This document shows positions 23,364-32,563 of a stretch of DNA of 64,000 nt, one piece after another. Source of the stretch: Celeribacter neptunius. Lineage in GTDB: Bacteria > Pseudomonadota > Alphaproteobacteria > Rhodobacterales > Rhodobacteraceae. The stretch spans positions 736,395 through 800,394 of the forward strand of contig NZ_FORH01000001.1 in the NCBI RefSeq assembly GCF_900113955.1. Direction: 5' to 3'. Both the position numbers and the translations under genes were made by a program. Numbering within the stretch: position 1 is the stretch's first letter; each line of letters begins with the position of its first letter. The notes under the pieces were generated by a model, which did not search any database, had not been told where the DNA came from, and saw only the letters and a list, made by a program, of their open reading frames with translations.

Positions 23364-24278
23364 ATGACCGAAACGCAAAAAGGGCTCGTGGCCCTCTTCA
23401 TCGCACAGACATCCTGGGGCCTGTCGCCGCTCTATTACAAGGCCGTGGGCGCTGTCCCGGCCTTCGAAGTGGTGGCGCATCGCACGCTCTGGACCCTGGT
23501 CCTCTTCGGGCTCTGGATCGCCTTTCAGGGCCGTCTTGGGGAATTGCGGGCGCTCTTGACCGACCGGCGGTTGAAGAAGCTTATCCCGGCTGCACTTCTG
23601 GTGTCCGGCAACTGGGCCCTGTTCATCTATGCGATCCAGTCGGGACAGGCGCTCGAGGCCTCGTTCGGCTATTACATCTTTCCGCTGGTCGCCACGCTGA
23701 TCGGCATGGTGTTCTTTGGAGAGCGCCTTCGCGGGCTGCAATTTGCGGCGCTGGCGCTGGCTGCGGTGGCTGTCGTGGTGCTGGGCGTCGGGCTTGGCCG
23801 GTTGCCGTGGATGGCGCTGGTGCTGGCATTGTCCTTTTCGGCCTATGGCGCGATCAAGAAGACGCTCGATGCAGGGCCGGTGCTCTCGGTCACCGGCGAG
23901 GTGGTGTTTCTCGCGCCGATTGCGCTGATCTGGCTGATCGGTGCCGAGGCCTGGGGCTGGGGCGGCACAGAGGCGCAACCGGCCGGGGCCTTCGGGCACA
24001 GTGTGAAAGACTCTGTGCTCCTGATTTTCGCGGGGATCGTCACCGGCGCGCCGCTGATTTTCTTTGCCGCTGCCGCCCGCCGTCTGCCGCTCACCGTGGT
24101 GGGCATGGGGCAATATTGGAATTCGACCATTCAATTCGGTCTCGCCGTTCTGGTCTTTGCCGAGCCTTTCACCCATTGGCATGCGATCGCCATGCCGCTC
24201 ATTTGGCTGGCACTGGCGCTCTATTCCGCACAGGTGCTCCGAAGCGAGGCGCAGGCCCGCCGGTTGCGGCGGGTCTAA
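23364..24278 (+). CDS. rarD: EamA-family transporter RarD
   Basis: The 304-residue DMT carrier has ten predicted membrane segments. RarD hallmarks are the N-terminal TSWGLSPLYYKAVGAVPAFE, the HRTLWTLVLFGLW segment, GYYIFPLVATLIGMVFFGER, and the C-terminal GMGQYWNSTIQFGLAVLVF. Substrates of RarD proteins are not firmly known. ATG at 23364 is chosen; a GTG nine bases earlier is also possible, and neither has a strong ribosome site. The 3' end overlaps the convergent pentapeptide gene by four bases. Confidence 0.9.
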   Translation: MTETQKGLVALFIAQTSWGLSPLYYKAVGAVPAFEVVAHRTLWTLVLFGLWIAFQGRLGELRALLTDRRLKKLIPAALLVSGNWALFIYAIQSGQALEASFGYYIFPLVATLIGMVFFGERLRGLQFAALALAAVAVVVLGVGLGRLPWMALVLALSFSAYGAIKKTLDAGPVLSVTGEVVFLAPIALIWLIGAEAWGWGGTEAQPAGAFGHSVKDSVLLIFAGIVTGAPLIFFAAAARRLPLTVVGMGQYWNSTIQFGLAVLVFAEPFTHWHAIAMPLIWLALALYSAQVLRSEAQARRLRRV

Positions 24279-24916
24279 AGCACCGTCACCCCCAGCCCGT
24301 GCAGCAATTCGGTGGCCTGGCTTTTGGAAATGATCGCGCCCTTGAAACAGGTGGCGGTTGCAAAGCTGAGCGGGCCGAGATCGGCCAGCCGCAGATCGGC
24401 GCCGTCGAACCGCGCGGTGGCGAGATGCGCATCATTGAGACGGCAGCTGTCGAAACTCGCCTCGCGGAAATCGCACCCGGCGAGATCCGCCCCGGTAAAA
24501 TCGATCTGCTCGAGCTGGCATTTCCGGAAATTCATCTGTCTCAGATCGGCCCCGGACAGGAGCGAGCCGTTGAACACGACGCCAAGGGCGCGGGCTTCCT
24601 TGAAATCGGCCCCGGTCAGTTTGCAATCGTGAAAGACCGCGCCGGAGACATCGGCGCCGGAAAAATTCGACAGCGACAGGTTGCAGGTTTCGAACCGGGC
24701 TTCGGACATGCGGGCATATCTGAAATCGGTCTTCAGGGCCTTGCATTTGGTAAAACTGCACTCTTCCAGAAGGGCGCTGGTGAAGCTGCAGTCCTGGAAC
24801 CGGCAATCCTCGAACCGCATATGCGACAGATCCATGCCGTCAAAACTAAGCGCCCTGAAGTCGCAGGCGGCAAATTCTGTCGCATTGAAGTCTTTGAGAT
24901 CGGAGATGATCTGCAT
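24275..24916 (-). CDS. Pentapeptide repeat protein, Qnr/McbG-like
   Basis: The 213-residue protein consists almost wholly of A(D/N)LXX-type pentapeptide repeats (e.g. MRFEDCRFQDCSFTSALLEE, ARFDGADLRLADL) and would form a right-handed quadrilateral beta helix. Length and the C-terminal dimerisation tail SQATELLHGLGVTVL are like those of Qnr proteins (about 218 residues), which mimic DNA and protect gyrase from quinolones. The usual Qnr loop positions are not clearly conserved. Gyrase protection is therefore possible but unproven. It overlaps rarD tail to tail and follows the LOG gene on the same strand with a 41-base gap. Confidence 0.85.
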   Translation of the reverse strand: MQIISDLKDFNATEFAACDFRALSFDGMDLSHMRFEDCRFQDCSFTSALLEECSFTKCKALKTDFRYARMSEARFETCNLSLSNFSGADVSGAVFHDCKLTGADFKEARALGVVFNGSLLSGADLRQMNFRKCQLEQIDFTGADLAGCDFREASFDSCRLNDAHLATARFDGADLRLADLGPLSFATATCFKGAIISKSQATELLHGLGVTVL

Positions 24917-24957
24917 CGCTGGCGCACCGTTTGCTCTGGTTTCTGCGTCGGATCGGG

Positions 24958-25539
24958 TCAGGATTCACGTCTTTCCCGCGCCGCCCTGAGCGCTGCCACC
25001 AGACCTTCGACCGTCTCGACCGTGTCGAAATAGGTGGCGGTGGACAATGGCGCGAAACCTTCTTCGGTGATATGTTCAATGAGCTCTTCGAGCGGCTGCC
25101 AATAGCCGTCGGTGGACAACAGGAAGATCGGCTTGTCATGCAATCCGATCTGTTTCCAGGTCAGCACTTCGAAAAACTCGTCGAGCGATCCGGCACCGCC
25201 CGGCAGCACCACGATGGCATCCGAGTTCATGAACATCACCTTTTTGCGCTCATGCATGTTCTCGGTGATGATGAACCGGGTGAGATCGCGCTTGCCAACC
25301 TCCTTGGGCAAAAGATGCGTCGGGATCACCCCGAAGGTCTCGGCGCCCTTGCTCTGCGCCGCACGCGCCACCGCACCCATCAGCCCCACGTCGCCCGCGC
25401 CATAGACCAGTCGCCAGCCCTCGGCGGCGATGCGCTCGCCGACCTGCCTGGCCGCGGCCTCGTATTTCTCGCCCTTGCCGGAGCGCGAACCGCAAAAGAC
25501 ACAGACGGAGAAGGGCGTTTGGACGGGCTGATCGGACAT
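24958..25539 (-). CDS. LOG-family protein (TIGR00730 type Rossmann fold)
   Basis: The protein has 193 residues. FCGSRSGKGEKYEAAA at the N-terminus and LPGGAGSLDEFFEVLTWKQ in the middle are the two LOG signatures (the second is PGGxGTxxE, with Ser in place of Thr). The conserved RKK nucleotide-binding residues appear in HERKKVMFMNSDA. Family members hydrolyse cytokinin riboside monophosphates or nucleoside monophosphates to the base and ribose-5-phosphate. In bacteria outside plants the physiological role is uncertain. It is probably transcribed with the pentapeptide gene downstream. Confidence 0.92.
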   Translation of the reverse strand: MSDQPVQTPFSVCVFCGSRSGKGEKYEAAARQVGERIAAEGWRLVYGAGDVGLMGAVARAAQSKGAETFGVIPTHLLPKEVGKRDLTRFIITENMHERKKVMFMNSDAIVVLPGGAGSLDEFFEVLTWKQIGLHDKPIFLLSTDGYWQPLEELIEHITEEGFAPLSTATYFDTVETVEGLVAALRAARERRES

Positions 25540-25646
25540 GGGGGATACTCTCAAAAAAGGAAGTCTTTGACCCTTGTTAGCCCCCTTGATAGGCTGTCTC
25601 AACCCTTGAAAATGGGCCGGGGGCAAACGGGGACGGAAGCTGGGAT

Positions 25647-27113
25647 ATGGCGAAGACAAACGCATGGATGATGCCTGCGGCGGGCGTTGGTGCCGCGGTG
25701 CTCGTGGTGATGATCGGGGCGGTGCTCTATCTGGCGCGACCGCTGCCGAATGAGGGCGGTGTCGTCCTCTCTGATCCGACCGCCGGACAGAGCGGTACGG
25801 TGGCTGTGGAGACGGGGGAGACTGCGCAGACGGGGGAGGCCGCTGTGACCTCCGAAACCGGGGCCGCGACTGGCGAGAACCTGAATGCCGCCCAGGAGAC
25901 GGCGATGGCGATGGCGCCCGGGTTCGACGTGGTGCGTGTGCCGGCCGAGGGCTTTGCCACCGTGGCGGGCCACGCCGAACCGGGCAGTGAAGTCTCGGTG
26001 ATCGTCGATGGCGAGGAAGTCGCCACAGCCACGGCCAATGAGCGGGGCGAATTCGTGGCGCTGTTCGACACGCCGGCGGGAGATACCCCGCGGGAAATGC
26101 GGCTTTCGACACAATCCGGAGAGGCTGGCGCGGCGCCGCTCGAAAGCTCGGAAAGCATCATCGTGGCGCCGGCGGCGAAATCGGCCGACGCGGAGGTGGA
26201 AATCGCGACGATCGATGTGGACGAGGCCCCCGAAGGCGCGGGATATGCGCAGACGTCCGGTGGCGCCATGCCCGACACGCCACGCGGTGCGGCGCAGTCC
26301 GTCGCCGAACAGGTGCTGAGCGCGCGCGATGGCGAGGCCGGAGCGGCGATCGAAGAGCACGCGGACGACGGCACGACAGATATGGCTGAGAGCACATCGC
26401 AAGACATGGTGCCGGCCGCGCCGGCGAACGGGGCGGAGCAATCCGCCACAGGGTCTGCGGTGCCCCTGACGGCTCCGACCGTGCTGATGGCCGATGATGA
26501 CGGCCTCAAGGTGTTGCAGCAGGAGGGCACAGCCCCCGCCGAGCTGCGCATCGATACGGTGAGCTACGATCCCGAAGGGCGGGTCTTTGCTTCCGGTCGC
26601 GCCACACCCGGCGCCGATTTGCGGATCTATCTCGATCAGCTGTTTCTGACCGCCGCGACGGTCGGGGAAGACGGCTATTGGCGTCAGGAACTCGTCGATG
26701 TCTCCGCTGGCCGTTACACGCTCCGGGTGGACGAGGTCGATCCTTCGGGCAAGGTTCTGGCGCGCGCCGAGATCCCGTTCCAGCGCGAGGATGTGGCCAA
26801 ACTGGCCAGGTTGGCGCGGATTTCCGGCGCCGGATCGGATCAACCGATGGGGGCATCGGCACCGCAAGACCCGGCGCAGAGCACACCGGCGGAAGAGAGC
26901 GGCGCGGCGGCTGCGCCCGGTGATACGGCGGGTGGTGCGGTGGGCGGGCGCATTGCCTCGGTCACCGTTCAGCCGGGCAATACGCTTTGGGGCATTGCCT
27001 CGAACCGCTATGGCGACGGTTTTCTCTATGTGCGGGTGTTCGATGCCAACCGCGATCAGATCCGCGACCCGGACCTGATCTATCCGGGGCAGATTTTCGC
27101 GCTGCCGGAGTGA
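25647..27113 (+). CDS. LysM domain envelope protein with long acidic low-complexity region
   Basis: The 488-residue protein has one N-terminal membrane anchor (residues about 8-32, [21 protein letters not shown]). An Ala/Glu/Thr-rich spacer follows (about 40-330) containing an immunoglobulin-like segment ([20 protein letters not shown]) and a related one near 310 ([19 protein letters not shown]). The last 50 residues are a LysM domain ([20 protein letters not shown]) that binds peptidoglycan. The architecture matches a common but uncharacterised rhodobacterial protein thought to act in the periplasm. It is monocistronic, with the next gene 243 bases away behind an 11-bp repeat array. Confidence 0.88.
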   Translation: MAKTNAWMMPAAGVGAAVLVVMIGAVLYLARPLPNEGGVVLSDPTAGQSGTVAVETGETAQTGEAAVTSETGAATGENLNAAQETAMAMAPGFDVVRVPAEGFATVAGHAEPGSEVSVIVDGEEVATATANERGEFVALFDTPAGDTPREMRLSTQSGEAGAAPLESSESIIVAPAAKSADAEVEIATIDVDEAPEGAGYAQTSGGAMPDTPRGAAQSVAEQVLSARDGEAGAAIEEHADDGTTDMAESTSQDMVPAAPANGAEQSATGSAVPLTAPTVLMADDDGLKVLQQEGTAPAELRIDTVSYDPEGRVFASGRATPGADLRIYLDQLFLTAATVGEDGYWRQELVDVSAGRYTLRVDEVDPSGKVLARAEIPFQREDVAKLARLARISGAGSDQPMGASAPQDPAQSTPAEESGAAAAPGDTAGGAVGGRIASVTVQPGNTLWGIASNRYGDGFLYVRVFDANRDQIRDPDLIYPGQIFALPE

Positions 27114-27238
27114 GCCTGTCCAGATAGACCATGCGGATGGAGCGCTGCGGGGCCCGGTGACCGGCCCCGTGCGCATCTGCCGCCCCCGATCTGCGGGCTG
27201 AAAGCTTGTCCTCGGGGCCCGATTGCCCCATCTAGCCA

Positions 27239-27326
27239 GTGACAAACCTGTGACGAAGCTGTGATGAGCCGATGATGGCGCGGTGATCGCACGGTGATGG
27301 GACGGTGATGGGACGGTGATGTCCCT
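27239..27326 (+). repeat. Eight tandem 11-bp units, GTGA(T/C) type
   Basis: Eight units stay in register at exactly 11 bases, starting at 27239. The first are GTGACAAACCT and GTGACGAAGCT, and two later units are identical (GTGATGGGACG). One unit begins ATGAT instead. The array ends 30 bases before the Atm1-type ABC gene, and the period equals about one DNA turn. Confidence 0.75.
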
Positions 27327-27356
27327 GATGAAGAAGAGCCACCGAAAGGCAGCGAG

Positions 27357-29207
27357 ATGCGCGGCAGACCGACGATGACGACAACCAAAGGTCCGAAAAA
27401 CGGCTGGGCGGTGATCCGCGCCGTGATCCCCTATTTCTGGCCTGAAAAATCGGTCGAGGGCGCGGGCCGGGTGAAGGCGCGGGTCGTGGTGGCGCTTCTG
27501 TTCCTTCTGGGCGCCAAGATAGTCACGGTGGGGACCCCCATGCTCTACAAGGCCGCCGTCGATGCGCTGGCGGGCGACGGGACATCGGCGGCCTGGATGC
27601 TGGGTGCCGGCGCGGTCGGGCTGACCGTTGCCTATGGCATGGCGCGGCTGATGACCAACGGGTTCAACCAGCTCCGCGATGTCGTGTTCTCGCCGGTGTC
27701 GCAATCGGCGCTGCGCCAGCTTGCCCTCGAGACCTTCAATCACATCCATGCGCTGTCCATGCGCTATCACATCACCCGCAAGACCGGCGGGCTTTCGAGG
27801 ATCATCGAACGCGGGGTGAAAGGCGTGGCCTTCCTCTTGCGCTTCCTGGTGTTCTCGATCGGGCCTCTGGCGCTCGAGCTGCTGATGGTTCTGGTGGTGA
27901 TCGCCTTTGCTTTCGGGCCCTCCTATATGCTGGTGCTTCTGGCCACCATCGCGATCTATGTCTGGTTCACCTTCACGGTCACCGAATGGCGGGTGAAACT
28001 GCGCAAGGAGATGAACGATCAGGACACCGACGCCAACCAGAAGGCGGTCGACAGCCTGTTGAACTTCGAGACGGTGAAATATTTCGTCGCCGAGAAACGC
28101 GAGGCCGCGCGCTATGACAAGGCCATGGCGCGCTATGAGATCGCCGCCAACAAGACCGCCTATTCGCTCGGGTTCCTGAATTTCGGCCAGAGTTTCTTCA
28201 TCACCGGCGGGCTGGTGATCGTCATGGTCATGGCCGCCATCGGGGTCGAGAGAGGACAGATGACCGTCGGCGATTTCGTCATGGTCAATGCTTATATGAT
28301 CCAGATCACCATGCCCTTGAACTTCCTCGGCTCGGTCTATCGCGAGATCCGTCAGGCGCTGGTCGATATGGAAGAGATGTTCGATCTGTTGCATCAACCG
28401 GCCGAGATCATCGACGCGCCGAACGCGCCCGATATCCATGTCACCGGCGGTACGGTGGCCCTCAAAAATGTCGAATTCCATTACGATCCGGCGCGCCCGA
28501 TCTTGAAGGGCGTCGATCTCGAGGTGCCGGCGGGCAAGACCATGGCCATCGTCGGCCATTCCGGCTCGGGCAAATCCACCATCGGACGGCTGTTGTTCCG
28601 CTTCTACGATGTCACTGGCGGTCGTTTCGAGATCGACGGTCAGGACATTCGCGAGGTGACGCAGGAGAGCCTGCATCGCGCCATCGGCGTGGTGCCACAG
28701 GACACGGTGCTGTTCAACGATACGATCCGCTACAACATCGGCTATGGCCGCGACGGCGCCACCTATGACGAGATCGTCGCAGCGGCGAAACAGGCGCAGA
28801 TCCACGAGTTCATCCTCGGGCTTCCCGAAGGCTACGAGACCCAGGTCGGCGAACGCGGCCTCAAACTCTCTGGCGGCGAGAAACAACGTGTCGGCATTGC
28901 CCGGACACTGTTGAAAGACCCGCCGATCCTGTTGCTGGACGAGGCCACCTCGGCCCTGGACACGCGGACCGAGAAAAGCATTCTCGGCGCGCTGAAGCTC
29001 GCGGGCGAGGGGCGCACGGTGATCACCATCGCGCACCGCCTCTCGACAATCGCGGATTCGGATGAGATCGTGGTGCTGGAAGCCGGTGTCGTGGTCGAGC
29101 GCGGCACCCATGAGGCGCTATTGAAAGCCGGCGGGCATTATGCCCAGATGTGGTCGGCCCAGGCCGAGGACCGCGAGGCCGCCGAAGGGGACGACGCGGC
29201 CGCGTAA
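27357..29207 (+). CDS. Atm1-type ABC exporter (ABCB family, fused permease and ATPase)
   Basis: The protein has 616 residues. Six membrane helices (about 50-320) include the KTGGLSRIIERGVKGVAFLL region typical of the Atm1/HMT1 group. The ATPase follows with Walker A GHSGSGKST, signature LSGGEKQR, Walker B ILLLDEATSALD and the H-loop IAHRLSTI. Atm1-like proteins of alphaproteobacteria export glutathione-linked sulfur or metal conjugates and help in heavy-metal tolerance. The ATG at 27357 has GAAAGG upstream. An 11-bp repeat array sits in front. The photolyase follows after 23 bases, so the two may be co-transcribed. Confidence 0.93.
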   Translation: MRGRPTMTTTKGPKNGWAVIRAVIPYFWPEKSVEGAGRVKARVVVALLFLLGAKIVTVGTPMLYKAAVDALAGDGTSAAWMLGAGAVGLTVAYGMARLMTNGFNQLRDVVFSPVSQSALRQLALETFNHIHALSMRYHITRKTGGLSRIIERGVKGVAFLLRFLVFSIGPLALELLMVLVVIAFAFGPSYMLVLLATIAIYVWFTFTVTEWRVKLRKEMNDQDTDANQKAVDSLLNFETVKYFVAEKREAARYDKAMARYEIAANKTAYSLGFLNFGQSFFITGGLVIVMVMAAIGVERGQMTVGDFVMVNAYMIQITMPLNFLGSVYREIRQALVDMEEMFDLLHQPAEIIDAPNAPDIHVTGGTVALKNVEFHYDPARPILKGVDLEVPAGKTMAIVGHSGSGKSTIGRLLFRFYDVTGGRFEIDGQDIREVTQESLHRAIGVVPQDTVLFNDTIRYNIGYGRDGATYDEIVAAAKQAQIHEFILGLPEGYETQVGERGLKLSGGEKQRVGIARTLLKDPPILLLDEATSALDTRTEKSILGALKLAGEGRTVITIAHRLSTIADSDEIVVLEAGVVVERGTHEALLKAGGHYAQMWSAQAEDREAAEGDDAAA

Positions 29208-29230
29208 TCTGCAGCGACGGGGAGGGGCGC

Positions 29231-30631
29231 GTGACGACGATCTGGTGGATCCGGCGCGACATGCGCCTCGCCGACAATCCGGCGCTTGTTGCCGCCGCGC
29301 AGGCCGGGCAGGTCCTGCCGGTATTCATCCGGGACGACAGCGTCACTAGTTTGGGTGCCGCGCCGAAATGGCGTCTCGGCCTCGGGCTCGCGGATCTCAT
29401 GGCGCGGATCGAGGGGCAGGGCGGCCGTGTCCTGTTGCGATCCGGCGATGCGAAAGAGGTCTTGCTGTCCTTGGCGCAGGAGACCGGCGCGACGGCGGTC
29501 TATTGGAACCGGCTTTATGACAAGGCGGCGATTGCCCGTGACACGGAGGTCAAAACAGCGCTGAAAGCGGCAGGGATCGCGGCGCAGTCCTCGAATGCCC
29601 ATCTCTTGTTCGAACCCTGGACGGTTCAGACCAAGACCGGCGGGTTCTACAAGGTCTATACCCCCTATTGGAAGGCGGTGCGACAGATGCCGGTGGCGGG
29701 CGCCTTGCCGGTGCCCGAGATCTCTTGGGCGGAGGTGCAGGCCGCGAGTGAGCGCCTCGATGACTGGTCTGTCGCCCATGACATGCGGCGCGGCGCCGAT
29801 GTGGTTTTGCCGTATTGCCGGATCGGTGAAGACGCGGCTCTGGCACGATTGACGCGCTTTCTCGAAGACCGGATTGCGCAGTACAAGGCTCGGCGCGATT
29901 TTCCGGCCGATCCGGCCTGTTCCGGCCTGTCCGAGAACCTGACCTATGGCGAGATCTCGCCGCGCACGATCTGGCATGCGGGCTGGCATGCGATCGAAGA
30001 GGGTGGGCAGGGGGCGGAGACCTTCCTGAAAGAGCTGGTCTGGCGCGAGTTTGCCTATCATCTGCTCTATCATTTGCCCGATTTGCCGCGCCGGAATTTT
30101 CGCCCCGAATGGGACGGGTTCGCCTGGCGCGCGGACAATGAGGATGCGGAGCGCTGGCGGCGGGGCCGAACCGGGGTGCGGCTCGTCGATGCGGCGATGC
30201 GCGAGCTTTTCGTCACCGGCACCATGCACAACCGCGCCCGGATGATCGCGGCCTCCTACCTGACCAAACATCTGCTGACCGACTGGCGCGTCGGGCTCGA
30301 ATGGTTCGAGGACTGCCTGATCGACTGGGACCCGGCCTCGAATGCCATGGGCTGGCAATGGGTGGCGGGCTGCGGCCCTGACGCTGCGCCCTATTTCCGG
30401 ATCTTCAACCCGGACGGGCAGGCGGAGAAATTCGACGGCGATGGCGCCTATCAAAAGCGCTGGCTCACCGAGGGCGCGCCGGTGCCGAGCGCCACTGCGC
30501 TGTCCTATTTTGAGGCGGTGCCGAGGTCCTGGGGGCTCTCATTCGAAGATGCGCCTGCGCCCCCTGCAATCAGTCTGAAAGACGGGCGCGACAGGGCTCT
30601 GGCGGCCTACCAAGGGTTCCGAACCCCGTAA
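29231..30631 (+). CDS. phrB: Deoxyribodipyrimidine photolyase (cryptochrome/photolyase family)
   Basis: The protein has 466 residues. An N-terminal antenna domain (TIWWIRRDMRLADNPALVAA) precedes the FAD-binding domain. The FAD site includes TGTMHNRARMIAASYLTKHL and the region DWDPASNAMGWQWVAGCGPD, which contains the Trp/Asn residues for electron transfer and flavin tuning. Photolyases repair cyclobutane pyrimidine dimers with blue light. The start is GTG at 29231, following GGAGGGG. It lies in a stress-related run with cfa, trgA and trgB. Confidence 0.94.
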   Translation: MTTIWWIRRDMRLADNPALVAAAQAGQVLPVFIRDDSVTSLGAAPKWRLGLGLADLMARIEGQGGRVLLRSGDAKEVLLSLAQETGATAVYWNRLYDKAAIARDTEVKTALKAAGIAAQSSNAHLLFEPWTVQTKTGGFYKVYTPYWKAVRQMPVAGALPVPEISWAEVQAASERLDDWSVAHDMRRGADVVLPYCRIGEDAALARLTRFLEDRIAQYKARRDFPADPACSGLSENLTYGEISPRTIWHAGWHAIEEGGQGAETFLKELVWREFAYHLLYHLPDLPRRNFRPEWDGFAWRADNEDAERWRRGRTGVRLVDAAMRELFVTGTMHNRARMIAASYLTKHLLTDWRVGLEWFEDCLIDWDPASNAMGWQWVAGCGPDAAPYFRIFNPDGQAEKFDGDGAYQKRWLTEGAPVPSATALSYFEAVPRSWGLSFEDAPAPPAISLKDGRDRALAAYQGFRTP

Positions 30632-30753
30632 AAGGGGTGACGGATCGGGTCTTTGCGCTACACTCTGAGGATATTGAGCGGGGATATCGGGCACGGATAT
30701 CACGGCATATTGCGTCGAACCCGCTCGCAGATATCATCCTGTGAGGGGCCAAG

Positions 30754-32001
30754 ATGCTTGATAAGAATAAGCAAGCGGCCGACCGAAAGGCCGTATTGAC
30801 CAGCACCGAAGCGCAGGGCGACCTGCCGCGCTATTTCAGCAATGTGTTCGAGATCGCCCAGGCGATGGCGCGCGGGCGATTGGATTTCGTCCTGCCCGAC
30901 GGGCGGGTGTTTCGCGCCGAAGGCAAGGCGCCCGGTCCGGTGGCGGAACTGCATGTCCATAGTGACGATGTCTTTGCCCGGCTGATCCGCGAGGGCGACT
31001 TGGGCTTTTGCGAGGATTACCTCGACGGCGGCTGGTCGACGCCGGATCTCATGGCCTTCATGGATCTTCTGCACGCCGGCAATGACGATCTTTATGACGG
31101 GTTTCCCGGCATGGCCTTCGTGCGCGCCTATGAGCGTCTGCGGCACTGGATGAATTCGAACAGCAAACGGCAGGCGAAAAAGAACATCTCGTATCATTAC
31201 GATCTCGGCAATGATTTCTACCGACTCTGGCTCGACGAGACGATGACCTACAGTTCGGCATTGTTCGAGAGTGGTCAGGAGACTTTGGAAGCCGCTCAGA
31301 CCGCGAAATACAAGAGCATGGTCGATGAGATGGGCGTGGAAGCCGGCGATCACGTGCTGGAGATCGGCTGTGGCTGGGGCGGCTTTGCCGAATATGCGGC
31401 GGGCCAGCGCGGGCTCAGGGTCACCGGTCTGACCATTTCCGAGGAACAGTTCAAATTTGCCAATGAACGGATCCGCAAAGCCGGGCTGTCGGAGCTTGTG
31501 AACTTCAAGCTGCAGGATTACCGCGATGAGCGTGGGCAATACGATGGCATCGCCTCGATCGAGATGTTCGAGGCGGTGGGCGAGAAATACTGGCCCACCT
31601 ATTTCGGCAAGATCCGCGACTGTCTCAGCCCGGGCGCCAATGCCACCTTGCAGATCATCACGCTGCAGGACGCACGTTTCGAGAGCTATCGCAAAGGTGT
31701 GGATTTCATCCAGAAATACATCTTTCCCGGGGGTATGCTGCCGTCGCCGACGGCGCTCAGGCAGCAGATCGACAAGGCGGGGCTGGGCTTTGTCAAAAGC
31801 CGGGAATTCGGCGAGAGCTATTCGGCCACGCTCCGGCGCTGGTTCGAGACCTTCAACGCCAGATGGGATCAGGTCGAGGCGCAGGGGTTCGACGCGCGGT
31901 TCCAAAGGATGTGGAATTTCTATCTCACCTCTTGCGCCGCGACCTTTCACGGTGGAAACTGTGACGTAACACAGATCACAATGACTCATCCGAGCAGATA
32001 G
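30754..32001 (+). CDS. cfa: Cyclopropane-fatty-acyl-phospholipid synthase family methyltransferase
   Basis: The 415-residue protein has an N-terminal CFA-type domain, with GDLGFCEDYLDGGWSTPDL near residues 85-105. The methyltransferase core carries the SAM motif VLEIGCGWGGFAEYAA near 200, and SYHYDLGNDFYRLWLDETM is the family signature. Cfa converts cis double bonds of membrane phospholipids to cyclopropane rings, a stationary-phase and acid-stress adaptation. Four GATATC-like motifs lie upstream (30670-30735). trgA follows after five bases, so the genes are one transcript. It is a broad family; an unsaturated fatty acid methyltransferase is an alternative. Confidence 0.93.
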   Translation: MLDKNKQAADRKAVLTSTEAQGDLPRYFSNVFEIAQAMARGRLDFVLPDGRVFRAEGKAPGPVAELHVHSDDVFARLIREGDLGFCEDYLDGGWSTPDLMAFMDLLHAGNDDLYDGFPGMAFVRAYERLRHWMNSNSKRQAKKNISYHYDLGNDFYRLWLDETMTYSSALFESGQETLEAAQTAKYKSMVDEMGVEAGDHVLEIGCGWGGFAEYAAGQRGLRVTGLTISEEQFKFANERIRKAGLSELVNFKLQDYRDERGQYDGIASIEMFEAVGEKYWPTYFGKIRDCLSPGANATLQIITLQDARFESYRKGVDFIQKYIFPGGMLPSPTALRQQIDKAGLGFVKSREFGESYSATLRRWFETFNARWDQVEAQGFDARFQRMWNFYLTSCAATFHGGNCDVTQITMTHPSR

Positions 32002-32006
32002 AGCAG

Positions 32007-32447
32007 ATGCCCACAGCCGCCAAACTCGTTGCCGCCCTCTGGTTTGCCATCCTGGCCTGGTTCGCCGCCGAACTCGTCAAGCCGCATATGGAAGAGGGCA
32101 CGCAGTTTGGCCTCATGTCCTATATCGCCGGTGGTTTCGGCTTTCTCACGGGATGGATCTTCATGGGCAAACGCGCCGGCGACACCGTGGCGGCGGCGAT
32201 GGCTTACGGGTTTTCCTCCTCGGTGATCCTGAGCTTCTGGTCGGTGTTCTATTTCGCTTTCGAGACGATGATCCACCGCTCGCTTGACCTGCGCTACAAG
32301 GGGCCGACCGAGGCGCTCATGGGCATGGTCGATCTGATGGGGGAATACGGGATCTACCTCCTGAAGCCGGACGTTCTGGTGACGCTGGTCGTCGGGGGCT
32401 TGTTCGGTGCCTGGATCGTGGAAAAAGCGGCCGGCAAATGGGCCTGA
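32007..32447 (+). CDS. trgA: TrgA family membrane protein (tellurite resistance locus)
   Basis: This 146-residue protein has four hydrophobic segments (LVAALWFAILAWFAAELV, FGLMSYIAGGFGFLTGWIF, YGFSSSVILSFWSVFYFAF and LVTLVVGGLFGAWIV). The order with TrgB downstream is that of the Rhodobacter sphaeroides trgAB locus, which contributes to tellurite resistance by an unknown mechanism. It starts five bases after cfa. Confidence 0.88.
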   Translation: MPTAAKLVAALWFAILAWFAAELVKPHMEEGTQFGLMSYIAGGFGFLTGWIFMGKRAGDTVAAAMAYGFSSSVILSFWSVFYFAFETMIHRSLDLRYKGPTEALMGMVDLMGEYGIYLLKPDVLVTLVVGGLFGAWIVEKAAGKWA

Positions 32448-32456
32448 GAAATCGGT

Positions 32457-32537
32457 CTGCAGAATTTACCCTGAAAATTCGCCCGGAAAAATTCGCTCTG
32501 AAAATTTGTCTTGAAAATTTGTCCTGAGAAACTTGCC
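32457..32537 (+). repeat. Degenerate 13-14 bp repeats between trgA and trgB
   Basis: Units beginning CTGAAAATTCGCC, CGGAAAAATTCGCT, CTGAAAATTTGTC, TTGAAAATTTGTC and CTGAGAAACTTGCC follow each other from 32471, with a weaker one at 32457. They are AT-rich islands in GC-rich DNA. Confidence 0.7.
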
Positions 32538-32563
32538 CAAAAATGGCCCTGACCGAGGTATGA

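Noticed and set aside
27239-27326. CRISPR or coding tandem repeat
   Set aside because: The 11-bp units have no spacers and the period is not a multiple of three.
25599-29111. A very long open frame on the minus strand (over 1100 codons) opposite the LysM and ABC exporter genes
   Set aside because: It is rich in Arg, His and Gly with no domain, as expected for the antisense of high-GC genes, and the plus-strand genes are certain.
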